This document shows, piece after piece, positions 22,535 through 29,520 of a DNA stretch of 29,520 nucleotides. Made by a program: the position numbers and the translations under genes. This DNA comes from Prevotellaceae bacterium (GTDB lineage Bacteria > Bacteroidota > Bacteroidia > Bacteroidales > Paludibacteraceae): positions 1 to 29,520 of the forward strand of contig JAITNR010000042.1 in NCBI GenBank assembly GCA_031290375.1. The letters run 5' to 3'. Position 1 is the first letter of the stretch. The number at the start of each line of letters is the position of its first letter. Under the pieces are notes generated by a model. It ran no database searches. It saw only the letters and a list, made by a program, of their open reading frames with translations, and was not told the DNA's origin.

Positions 22535-24211
22535 TTAATTGACTTTTTCCAATTTTTTCATTATCGAAAATATGAACAATGCTGAAACCAGACAACATGC
22601 TATAAGTGCTCCCCAAACGCACCAGAGCGGTATTTTGCTTTCCCAAATTGCAGCAATTACCGATGTAAGATAGTTTCCTACCGCTGTAGCAGCAAACCAA
22701 CCTCCCATCATCAATCCTTTGAGTTTTGGAGGTGCCACCTTTGAAACAAAAGAAATACCCATAGGACTTAGCAGCAATTCTGCAAAAGTAAGCGTAAAAT
22801 AGGTTCCGATAAGCCAATTCGGGTTCATTAGAATATCACTTACTCCGCCAATACTTTTGAGTTCAGCAGGAGATTTTAATCCAAGAGAGGCAATCGCAAG
22901 TATTGCAAAACCTGCGGCAGCCACAAACATACCCATTCCAATTTTACGCGGAGTGGAAGGTTCTTTGCCTATTTTTGACAAAAACGCAAAGATAGCAATA
23001 GAAAACGGTGTGAGTGCTACTACAAAGAACGGATTAAACTGTTGGAAAATCTGTGGCGTAATGCCAACACTTGCATCCATTGTCAGATATTTAGTGGCAA
23101 GACCGGCAACTGTAGCCACGAGAACACCCGAGGAAATGAATTTTGCTTTCTTGGTCTGTGACTGAAAAATACTGAATGCCGCATATATTCCGATAGCAAT
23201 CAATGCCAGATTGAAAACGTCAAAACCTATTCTGTTCCAACCTTGCACTATGTCAGCGGTATAATCTCTTGCAAAAAAAGTCATTGTAAGCCCGTTTTGA
23301 TGGAATGACATCCAGAAGAAAATCACAACTGCAAACACCAGCCCGAGAGCAACAATACGTTCTTTGGTCTGCTTTGGTGTCAATTCAGGTTCGGCAGAGA
23401 CAATACCTGCTGCGTAATTTTTAGCAGCCAACTGCTTTGAATTGTAGTCGGCGTGTTTATACAATTTACGCGTTGAAAGATAGATTATCATTGACAGTAT
23501 CAAAGAAATACAGGCAACTCCAAAACCGTAGTTGTATGCTTCCGAAAGTTTATCAATGTATAAATGACTGAAACTTGCCAAATCTGTAAAACCTGAATTT
23601 TGTGACAGTGCAAGACTTGTAAGTTCAGACGAGCCTTCGGAAGTAATTGAACCGTCAAGAAACTGATGCGCCAATGCAGGAATTTTAGGATTATAAACAA
23701 GATCAGCTTTCGCTAAAAATAAATTGGTAACCTTAGTAGCAGCTGTTGGAGCAAACATAGCCCCGATATTTATAGCCATATAGAACAGGCTAAATCCGGG
23801 GTCGCGCCGTTTGTTATAACGGGGCTCGTCATACAAATTGCCGACCATTACTTGCAAGTTGCCTTTGAAAAGTCCTGTACCAAGCGCAATAATAAACAGG
23901 GCTGCTACCAGGACAACCATATTCATACCGGGGACGGCAAGCAGAATGTATCCGAGAAACATTACAATGATACCTATGGTTACAGTTTTGCCGTACCCTA
24001 ACCATTTGTCAGCAATCAATCCGCCCAAAAGCGGCAAAAAATAAACTGCAGCCAGAAAGCCGCCAAAAATCTGTCCTGTAACAACTGATGACAGTCCAAA
24101 TTTTGCTTGTAAAAACAGGGTAAAGATAGCAAGCATGGTGTAATAACCGAAACGTTCGCCGGTATTCGCCAAAGCCAAGGCATACAAGCCTTTAGGATGA
24201 TTTCTAAACAT
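22535..24211 (-). CDS. POT/PTR2-family proton-coupled peptide transporter
   Basis: The 558-residue protein has 12-14 membrane helices and the two PTR2 signatures: the start GERFGYYTMLAIFTLFLQ with GGLIADKWLGYGKTV, and FSLFYMAINIGAMFAP in helix 5. POT proteins import di- and tripeptides with protons across the inner membrane. The usual ExxER motif of helix 1 reads N16-T-G-E19-R20, so the first glutamate is Asn; coupling may depend on other residues. A long loop at about 170-210 (ALSQNSGFTDLASFSHLYID) is typical of the Bacteroidota members. It is the first gene of a pair with pta. A minus-strand -7 element TAATTTTG (plus 24260-24267) precedes it, next to the 24284-24302 palindrome. Confidence 0.9.
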   Translation of the reverse strand: MFRNHPKGLYALALANTGERFGYYTMLAIFTLFLQAKFGLSSVVTGQIFGGFLAAVYFLPLLGGLIADKWLGYGKTVTIGIIVMFLGYILLAVPGMNMVVLVAALFIIALGTGLFKGNLQVMVGNLYDEPRYNKRRDPGFSLFYMAINIGAMFAPTAATKVTNLFLAKADLVYNPKIPALAHQFLDGSITSEGSSELTSLALSQNSGFTDLASFSHLYIDKLSEAYNYGFGVACISLILSMIIYLSTRKLYKHADYNSKQLAAKNYAAGIVSAEPELTPKQTKERIVALGLVFAVVIFFWMSFHQNGLTMTFFARDYTADIVQGWNRIGFDVFNLALIAIGIYAAFSIFQSQTKKAKFISSGVLVATVAGLATKYLTMDASVGITPQIFQQFNPFFVVALTPFSIAIFAFLSKIGKEPSTPRKIGMGMFVAAAGFAILAIASLGLKSPAELKSIGGVSDILMNPNWLIGTYFTLTFAELLLSPMGISFVSKVAPPKLKGLMMGGWFAATAVGNYLTSVIAAIWESKIPLWCVWGALIACCLVSALFIFSIMKKLEKVN

Positions 24212-24259
24212 AATAACTTTGTTTTTGGTGATTAATTATTTTTAAAATTCTATCATCGG

Positions 24260-24267
24260 CAAAATTA
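24260..24267 (-). promoter_or_regulatory. -7 promoter element for the peptide transporter and pta
   Basis: On the minus strand this reads TAATTTTG, an exact TAnnTTTG match about 50 bp before the transporter ATG. A partial -33 (GTTG) lies 20 bp upstream, inside the 19-bp palindrome. Confidence 0.5.
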
Positions 24268-24283
24268 GATATTTTATTTGATA

Positions 24284-24302
24284 TTTGCAACTAAGTTGCA
24301 AA
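24284..24302. promoter_or_regulatory. Perfect 19-bp palindrome between metal ATPase and peptide transporter
   Basis: TTTGCAAC-TAA-GTTGCAAA has eight-base arms and a 3-base centre. It lies upstream of divergent -7 elements at 24313-24320 (+) and 24260-24267 (-), around the -33 position of both. The size and symmetry suit a dimeric regulator such as a Fur- or ArsR-type protein; which one is not known. Confidence 0.6.
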
Positions 24303-24312
24303 AAAAACTTTG

Positions 24313-24320
24313 TAATTTTG
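24313..24320 (+). promoter_or_regulatory. -7 promoter element for the metal ATPase
   Basis: TAATTTTG fits the TAnnTTTG consensus and lies 55 bp before the ATPase ATG. There is no TTTG at the normal -33 spacing; that place is taken by the palindrome at 24284-24302, as in activator-dependent or repressor-controlled promoters. Confidence 0.5.
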
Positions 24321-24375
24321 CCACAAATTAAAATTGTAATATTTCAAATTATTATCACTTAAAATTATAAACAAA

Positions 24376-26322
24376 ATGGCTCATCATCATGAACACGACT
24401 GCTCCTGTCATTCACATTCACACCAAAATTGTGCATGCCGTCAGGAGTTTAACGAAGAAGATCATATCGAAGGATTTAAACAATTTATTTCAGTGATTAT
24501 CAGTTTTTTACTTTTGATAACAGGTATTTTTTTCGATAATCAAGAATTTGTTTTTTTTAAAGGCTTTGTTAGAATAATATGGTATTTTTCGGCATATTGC
24601 GTTGTAGCTTTTCCTGTTATAAAAAATATGCTGCTCTGTTTTGCTCAAAAAGACTTTTTCAACGAATTTTCTCTTATGTCGCTTGCTACGATAGGGGCGT
24701 TGCTTATTGGGGAATACCCTGAGGCTGTGGGTGTTATGCTGTTTTATACGGTTGGCGAAATTTTGCAGGAAAGTGCAGTAAATAGAGCCAAACGCAGCAT
24801 TAAAGCCCTGCTTGACATTCGTCCTGATAAGGCATCGGTGCTACGGAAGAATATTTTTATGGAAGTCAATCCACAAGAGATACGAATAGGTGAAACAATT
24901 CAGGTGAAGGTAGGCGAAAAAGTTCCTTTGGACGGCAAACTGCTTAACACATCCTCTTTCAACACCTCTGCTCTGACAGGCGAAAGCGTGCCCCGAAAAA
25001 TCCGAAAGGGGGAACAGGTATTGGCAGGAATGATAAACCTTGACTATGTAGTTGAAATTGAAGTTGCAAGAGAATATGCCGACAGTTCGCTGGCAAAAAT
25101 TTTGTATTTGGCTCAAAATGCAATGTCCCGCAAAGCAAAAACCGAACTCTTTATCAAACGTTTTGCCAAAATATATACACCGCTTGTGTTTGCTCTGGCA
25201 TGCATGATAACATTTTTACCTGCATTATTCGTTGATAATTATCACTTTGCCGATTGGCTGTATCGCGGATTGGTGTTTCTGGTGATTTCCTGTCCCTGTG
25301 CGTTGGTAATATCCGTTCCGCTGGGCTATTTCAGCGGTATTGGAGTGGCTTCCAAGTATGGCATTCTGTTTAAGGGAGCTAATTTTTTGGAACTGATGAC
25401 AAAAATTACTCACATTGCTTTTGACAAGACAGGGACACTCACAAAGGGTGTTTTTGCCGTACAAAAAGTTGAAAGCGTTATTTTACCCGAAAGCGAGTTC
25501 ATAAAAATTGTTGCCTCTGTTGAGAAAAATTCCAATCACCCTGTTGCAAAGGCTATGGCAGAGTGTGCAGCAAATGCCGAACTGCCTACTGCAACGGACA
25601 TAAAAGAGATTTCGGGACATGGAATAAGTGCCGCAGTTGAAGGAAAAAGCGTTTTGGCTGGCAATGGCAAATTGCTCAAAATGTTTGAAGTTGATTATGA
25701 CCAAAAACTTGATGATATTGTGCAAACTACTGTGTTTGTGGCTATTGACGGCGTTTTTGCAGGCTATTTTGTGATTGCAGACGAAGAGAAAAAAGATGTG
25801 AAAAGCACAATTTCCATACTTAAAAATAAAGGTATTCGTACAATTTTGCTTTCGGGCGACAAACAAAACATTGTCAGACAGACAGCCGCAAATCTCGACA
25901 TAGACGAGGCTTACGGCGATATGCTCCCCGAAAACAAAGTTGTAGCGATAGAGAAAATCAAAACTGCCACAGACAGTGTTGTAGCTTATTGCGGAGATGG
26001 CATCAACGACACACCCTCTTTGGCAATGAGCGATGTGAGCATTGCGATGGGTTCGCTCAGCTCACAGGCGGTGATAGAGATAGCAGACGTAATAATTCAA
26101 ACAGATGCACCCGAAAGAATTTTAACGGCGATAAATATTTCAAAAGCAACAAATAATATAATTTTTCAAAATATCATTCTGGCTCTTTCGATAAAATTTG
26201 CCGTTTTGATTTTGGGAGCTATCGGCTACGCTTCAATGTGGGCTGCCGTGTTTGCAGACGTAGGAGTGGCACTGCTTGCAATAGCCAATTCGATAAGGCT
26301 GTTTTTCAAAAAATTTGAGTGA
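24376..26322 (+). CDS. P1B-type heavy-metal-exporting ATPase (Zn/Cd group)
   Basis: This 648-residue P-type ATPase has the CPC metal motif (SCPCALVIS, C306-P-C308), TGES (201-204) in the actuator domain, the phosphorylation site DKTGT (D350), the HP motif (N-H388-P389) of P1B pumps, and GDGIND (540-545). K607 in helix 7 and D628 in helix 8 (FADVGVALLA) are the residues that mark the Zn2+/Cd2+/Pb2+ exporters (ZntA/CadA, P1B-2). Instead of a folded heavy-metal-associated domain, the N-terminus is a short His/Cys-rich tail: about the first 21 residues hold eight His and four Cys and may sense or deliver metal. It stands alone on the + strand behind the palindrome at 24284-24302. Confidence 0.93.
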   Translation: MAHHHEHDCSCHSHSHQNCACRQEFNEEDHIEGFKQFISVIISFLLLITGIFFDNQEFVFFKGFVRIIWYFSAYCVVAFPVIKNMLLCFAQKDFFNEFSLMSLATIGALLIGEYPEAVGVMLFYTVGEILQESAVNRAKRSIKALLDIRPDKASVLRKNIFMEVNPQEIRIGETIQVKVGEKVPLDGKLLNTSSFNTSALTGESVPRKIRKGEQVLAGMINLDYVVEIEVAREYADSSLAKILYLAQNAMSRKAKTELFIKRFAKIYTPLVFALACMITFLPALFVDNYHFADWLYRGLVFLVISCPCALVISVPLGYFSGIGVASKYGILFKGANFLELMTKITHIAFDKTGTLTKGVFAVQKVESVILPESEFIKIVASVEKNSNHPVAKAMAECAANAELPTATDIKEISGHGISAAVEGKSVLAGNGKLLKMFEVDYDQKLDDIVQTTVFVAIDGVFAGYFVIADEEKKDVKSTISILKNKGIRTILLSGDKQNIVRQTAANLDIDEAYGDMLPENKVVAIEKIKTATDSVVAYCGDGINDTPSLAMSDVSIAMGSLSSQAVIEIADVIIQTDAPERILTAINISKATNNIIFQNIILALSIKFAVLILGAIGYASMWAAVFADVGVALLAIANSIRLFFKKFE

Positions 26323-26346
26323 TGGGTTTTTCAAAAAACAAATTTT
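26310..26346. terminator. Possible shared terminator between the ATPase and GldG-like genes
   Basis: AAAATTTG (26310-26317) is the reverse complement of CAAATTTT (26339-26346), and GTTTTTCAAAAAAC inside forms a second short inverted repeat. The two convergent genes end on either side. The stem is almost all A/T, so this is weak. Confidence 0.3.
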
Positions 26347-28024
26347 ATTTCACTCTATATTTTCTTATCATTGAATAAATTAACCCAAAGATTGTCAGGA
26401 TAAGAAGCGGACAAACGATGTTGATAATCTGCCAAAACACTCTTTGGGCAGTGATTTCGTGCTTGTTGAGAAGTCTCAGTTGCAAGGCTCGGTTGCGGAG
26501 TTCTATCCACGATGTATCTTCGGTGAGGTATTGCAGTGCATTGATAATGAAGTTGTTGTTGCCGTAATTTTGCCCTGTAAGTCTGTCCAAACCAAGGGGA
26601 ACTACTCCTATTGTTCCTTTTTGCGACCTGTCAAGTTCGTTGCGGATAATATCGCCGTCAGCTACCACAATCATTTTGTTTTTTGCACTTCTGTCTTTTC
26701 TTGGCATCAAATTCTCAAGGTTTTGCGGCACCAACCGATGAGCAAACGCCGACTCAAATTCGCCCTCCATCGAAACAGCAACAGGGACATATTGAGCTGT
26801 AAAATACTCTTCCGGTTTGTTGCGTATCATAGTTTTGATGTCAATGTTTGTGGGAGCGGCATCAATGTGCGAAGCACTGGAAGTGGTAAGTAGAACGTCC
26901 ATTTGAATGCCATTTTCCTGACTCACCTGCGAGAGAAACGAGGGATAGTCAGCCTTTACCGCCATCAGATTTTTGGTTGTCGGGTGATTTGGATTGGTCA
27001 TTAACAACGGCGAATATGGCCAGGGCACAGACTCAAATTTTGCAGGTTCGCCCGACATTGCCACGTTCACAGGCGTTTGAATGCACTGCATATCCTGCAC
27101 CACAGACGGCTCAACCCGAACACCATATCTGAAAAACATATCATTCAGATTCAAATCCACTTCTACAACAGGCGAAATGCCCTGTTTTGAAAGTTCTTCC
27201 TGCGAAATTTTTATCACATCAAGCAACCAAAAAACCTTGCCGCCATCCATAATATACTGATCAATAATAAATTTGTCCGACTCCGAAAAAGGTTCGGTTG
27301 GTTTTGCTATCACAATAGCCTTATAATTTTTCAAAATTCCTGCATCATTGCCCAAAACACCCCTGTCAATCTCATAATAACGGCTCAACGCATCTTCTGC
27401 AAAATAGATTTCGATTTCCGACAGTTCGTTGTGTCCTTCGAGAAAAGCAATTTTTTCAACACTCTTTTTTTCCAAAATTCTAATAGCATCAATAAAATTG
27501 TACTCCAGTTCCTCTATCGCTGCATTAACGCTCTCTTCGCCTGTTTTCATGCCTGTGGGTTGCATGATACAAACGGGCAAAGTGTCATCTTTCATCATCA
27601 CCTCTGCCCAAGGAAAAATAATCTGCTGCGAAATTTTTCCTTGAGCATCCCGCAAAGAAATGGTTATCGGCGACATTCCCTTGTCCTCCAATTTGTCGTA
27701 ATTTTTGTTGCGTTCTGCATCATTTTCCGCTTTGGAGGGATTTATATATTTGTACGTCAATGGTTTGGAAGAATATACCGAAAACTCGTCAAGCATATCA
27801 TTAACCGCCGATTTGAGTTTGGCAATATTGGCATCAGCCTCGCCAAGATAAATATTGATACTCGCAGGCTCAGAGAGGCTTTGGAGCAGTTCCTTGCTGT
27901 TTTTGGAAATAGTAAAACGCTTTTCCTGCGTTAAATCAATTCGGAAAAACAAAATTTTTGTTGCCAAAAGAATAACAAAAATCAAGCAAACGAGTAAAAC
28001 AATGTAAGGAATATATTTTTTCAT
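26345..28024 (-). CDS. gldG: GldG-like protein (ABC-transporter-associated, gliding motility family)
   Basis: I take the Met at 28024 as start (MKKYIPYIVLLVCLIFVILL, one membrane helix), giving 559 residues; the longer frame to 28054 would overlap the upstream gene and add ten charged residues. A large extracytoplasmic domain follows (IDLTQEKRFTISKNSKELL, FLEGHNELSE, VWLLD-like strands) and a second helix lies near the C-terminus (IINIVCPLLILTIFGLIYSM). This is the GldG plan: GldG normally works with the permease GldF and ATPase GldA, and is required for gliding in Flavobacterium, while non-gliding Bacteroidales also carry homologues. Neither gldF nor gldA is adjacent. It follows the TerC gene by 7 nt, so the two are probably co-transcribed. 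Confidence 0.82.
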   Translation of the reverse strand: MKKYIPYIVLLVCLIFVILLATKILFFRIDLTQEKRFTISKNSKELLQSLSEPASINIYLGEADANIAKLKSAVNDMLDEFSVYSSKPLTYKYINPSKAENDAERNKNYDKLEDKGMSPITISLRDAQGKISQQIIFPWAEVMMKDDTLPVCIMQPTGMKTGEESVNAAIEELEYNFIDAIRILEKKSVEKIAFLEGHNELSEIEIYFAEDALSRYYEIDRGVLGNDAGILKNYKAIVIAKPTEPFSESDKFIIDQYIMDGGKVFWLLDVIKISQEELSKQGISPVVEVDLNLNDMFFRYGVRVEPSVVQDMQCIQTPVNVAMSGEPAKFESVPWPYSPLLMTNPNHPTTKNLMAVKADYPSFLSQVSQENGIQMDVLLTTSSASHIDAAPTNIDIKTMIRNKPEEYFTAQYVPVAVSMEGEFESAFAHRLVPQNLENLMPRKDRSAKNKMIVVADGDIIRNELDRSQKGTIGVVPLGLDRLTGQNYGNNNFIINALQYLTEDTSWIELRNRALQLRLLNKHEITAQRVFWQIINIVCPLLILTIFGLIYSMIRKYRVK

Positions 28025-28031
28025 TTTTTTT

Positions 28032-29150
28032 TCAATATATTTTTTCCATATCATTATTATTAATAACAGGTTCTTCGCAATCTGTCTCTTTTTCGTTGTT
28101 TATCTCTTCCTGTTTTGTTTTTTCTGGAATCAGAATGGAAAACAGGATACACAACACCAAAATTGAGAGGATAAAAATCAATGAAAATTGTATCGAAATG
28201 TGTATGCGAATAATAAATTCGAGCAGCATTTTTACCCCAACAAAAGCCAGCAATACCGATAAACCTGTTTTGAGAAAACGGAACATTTTCATAATACTGC
28301 TCAAAAGAAAGAAAAGCGACCGCAATCCGATGATTGCAAATATGTTAGAGAAAAAAACTATATATGAATCTTTGGTTATAGAAAAAATTGCAGGTACGGA
28401 ATCAACTGCAAAAATTACATCCGATACCTCAATGATTATCAATACCAAAAACAGTGGAGTAATATAGCGTTTGCCGTCAATTTTTGCAAAAAACTTTTCT
28501 CCGATAAAGTTTTTGGTAACCCTGAAATATTTGCTGACAGTCTTCACTATTCGGTGTTCTTCTTCCTCTACATTTTCTTCGGTATTTCGGTTAAGAAACA
28601 TCTTTATTGCACTGTAAATCAGTATCACGCCAAACATCATTAATACCCACTCAAACTTGTGCACAAGAGCCGAAAGCGTGAAAATAAAGATAAATCGCAT
28701 TATCACAGCTCCGATGATGCCCCAGAACAATACCCTGTGATGGTATTGTCTATCCACTTTGAAACTCATAAAAAGCATCAGAATAACGAAAATATTGTCG
28801 ATAGACAAAGCATATTCTATCAGGTATCCTGTGATAAACTCCATCGAAAGTTGCTTGCGGTAGAGTTGCAGGTTTTGTACAAAATCGCTTTCTGCAAGAA
28901 ATTTAAGTCCGTGACGGTGATTGAGATTGATTGCATCAAGTTGTTCCTGCGTTTGAATATCGTGTATCAGATGTCCGAAGAACCTGAGGAAAACAAAAAA
29001 CAGCAGAGCCAAAGATACCCATAAAACAGTAAAACCCAAAGCCTCTTTGAGTTTTACCTCGTGCGTATGTCTATTGAAAACGCCCAAATCAAGTGTCAAA
29101 ATCCCAGCTATCAGCAATAGAAAGCCTCCTAAAAAAAATATTTCATTCAT
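28032..29150 (-). CDS. TerC/Alx-family integral membrane protein
   Basis: This 372-residue protein has about eight or nine membrane helices and both TerC signatures: GYLIEYALSIDNIFVILMLF (109-128, with E112 and D118) and EVSDVIFAVDSVPAIFSITK (241-260, with E241, D244, D250). These acidic membrane residues are thought to bind metal. TerC relatives include Alx and MeeF/MeeY, which export manganese and help metallate secreted enzymes; the name comes from tellurite resistance. A basic cytoplasmic loop (about 185-225) and an acidic Glu/Asn-rich tail are present. A good promoter (29177-29208) lies just upstream, and the GldG-like gene follows directly. No manganese riboswitch is apparent in the short leader. 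Confidence 0.9.
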   Translation of the reverse strand: MNEIFFLGGFLLLIAGILTLDLGVFNRHTHEVKLKEALGFTVLWVSLALLFFVFLRFFGHLIHDIQTQEQLDAINLNHRHGLKFLAESDFVQNLQLYRKQLSMEFITGYLIEYALSIDNIFVILMLFMSFKVDRQYHHRVLFWGIIGAVIMRFIFIFTLSALVHKFEWVLMMFGVILIYSAIKMFLNRNTEENVEEEEHRIVKTVSKYFRVTKNFIGEKFFAKIDGKRYITPLFLVLIIIEVSDVIFAVDSVPAIFSITKDSYIVFFSNIFAIIGLRSLFFLLSSIMKMFRFLKTGLSVLLAFVGVKMLLEFIIRIHISIQFSLIFILSILVLCILFSILIPEKTKQEEINNEKETDCEEPVINNNDMEKIY

Positions 29151-29176
29151 TTGAAGTCAATTTAAAATTTTCCGTG

Positions 29177-29208
29177 CAAATTTACAAATATTTTTCATTT
29201 CCACCAAA
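29177..29208 (-). promoter_or_regulatory. Promoter of the TerC-GldG transcript
   Basis: On the minus strand: TTTG (plus 29205-29208), 20 bp, then TAAATTTG (plus 29177-29184), matching the Bacteroidota consensus. The leader would be about 20 nt. Confidence 0.7.
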
Positions 29209-29245
29209 ATACCATTTAGCCGGTTCGAGTATAATTTTGATATGT

Positions 29246-29273
29246 GGTAACCAACAATTCACGATTGGTTACC
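29246..29273. promoter_or_regulatory. Inverted repeat placed like a sigma-54 enhancer site
   Basis: GGTAACCAA (29246-29254) and TTGGTTACC (29265-29273) are perfect nine-base arms separated by 10 bp. The centre is about 119 bp upstream of the start predicted from the sigma-54 promoter, within the normal range for activator binding. TCTTTTT follows, so a terminator-like role is possible, but no plus-strand gene upstream needs one. Confidence 0.5.
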
Positions 29274-29352
29274 TCTTTTTGACAAGTAATATTTTTCTTA
29301 TTTGCTTTTCACGGTTGCTGATCTGTGGTTTTACATCGTAAAAATCAAACTA

Positions 29353-29368
29353 TGGCACAAAAATTGCT
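29353..29368 (+). promoter_or_regulatory. Sigma-54 (RpoN) promoter of the aquaporin gene
   Basis: TGGCAC-AAAAA-TTGCT matches the -24/-12 consensus TGGCAC-N5-TTGCW, with GG (29354-29355) and GC (29366-29367) exactly 10 bp apart. Transcription should begin near 29378, leaving a leader of about 35 nt. A second small inverted repeat TTTTAC-ATC-GTAAAA (29329-29343) lies just upstream. Confidence 0.75.
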
Positions 29369-29412
29369 TTGTACCAAGTGTGAAATTATTAATTAAATAA
29401 AAAAAAGTATTT

Positions 29413-29520
29413 ATGAAGAAGTATTTTGCGGAGTTAATAGGCACTATGGTGCTTGTATTAATGGGTTGTGGCAGTGCTGTGTTTGCTGGTTCTGTTCAGC
29501 CTTTTTCAAGCGTTGGAACG
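29413..29520 (+). CDS. aqpZ: Aquaporin (AqpZ/MIP family), N-terminal part, cut by window edge
   Basis: Thirty-six codons are present, open to the right edge. The peptide starts MKKYFAELIGTMVLVLMGCG and continues SAVFAG, matching the first membrane helix of bacterial aquaporins, where AExxGTxxLVxxGCGSAV is conserved. Family members form tetrameric water (or glycerol) channels in the inner membrane. The NPA motifs and the selectivity filter lie beyond the window, so water versus glycerol cannot be decided, although the GCGSAVFA segment resembles AqpZ more than GlpF. The upstream region carries a sigma-54 promoter. Confidence 0.85.
   Translation, partial: MKKYFAELIGTMVLVLMGCGSAVFAGSVQPFSSVGT

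Noticed and set aside
27431..27934. 167-codon plus-strand frame antisense to the GldG-like gene
   Set aside because: Composition is that of a reverse-complement shadow (runs of Phe, Cys, Asn), with no promoter or ribosome site.

Overview
The window looks like chromosome of an AT-rich member of the Bacteroidota, most likely Bacteroidales. Grounds: a complete batABCDE operon, a 2488-residue SprA (the type IX secretion translocon) beside ruvA, a GldG-like protein, and several promoters of the Bacteroidota form TTTG-N19/20-TAnnTTTG. Start codons mostly lack a strong Shine-Dalgarno sequence, as is usual in this phylum.

Layout. 2-124 is the 3' end of an IS1595-type transposase. 514-5876 is batABCDE on the + strand (two von Willebrand A membrane proteins, a TPR protein, BatD, and a TPR/SH3 protein). 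5895-10271 on the - strand is a compact four-gene surface-polysaccharide operon, transcribed as Wzx flippase, GT4 glycosyltransferase, EpsG/Wzy-like polymerase, GT2 glycosyltransferase. 10272-10539 is an unusually structured divergent intergenic region: four 21-bp tandem repeats, a mirror-image pair of -7 promoter elements and a 15-bp palindrome. It separates the polysaccharide operon from ruvA-sprA (10540-18708, + strand). 18709-19105 has no convincing gene but holds a 23-bp palindromic repeat array and an orphan minus-strand promoter.

19106-19774 (-) is an unknown lipoprotein gene with an 11-A homopolymer just after its lipobox cysteine. 20119-21318 (+) is a class I aminotransferase. 21376-21446 is tRNA-Gln(CTG) with a textbook promoter and a hairpin terminator. 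The terminator is shared with a convergent minus-strand pair: a POT peptide transporter followed by phosphate acetyltransferase (pta). 24376-26322 (+) is a zinc/cadmium-type P1B ATPase; a perfect 19-bp palindrome lies between it and the divergent transporter gene. 26345-29150 (-) is a TerC-family membrane protein followed by the GldG-like protein. At 29413 an aquaporin gene begins and runs off the edge, preceded by an exact sigma-54 -24/-12 promoter and an upstream inverted repeat placed like an enhancer site.

Most genes belong to well-known families and I see no clear new multi-gene system. The most interesting material is regulatory and repetitive DNA: the sigma-54 aquaporin promoter, the divergent palindrome at the metal ATPase, the mirror-image promoter plus 21-bp repeats ahead of the polysaccharide operon, and the possible slippage tract in the lipoprotein gene.
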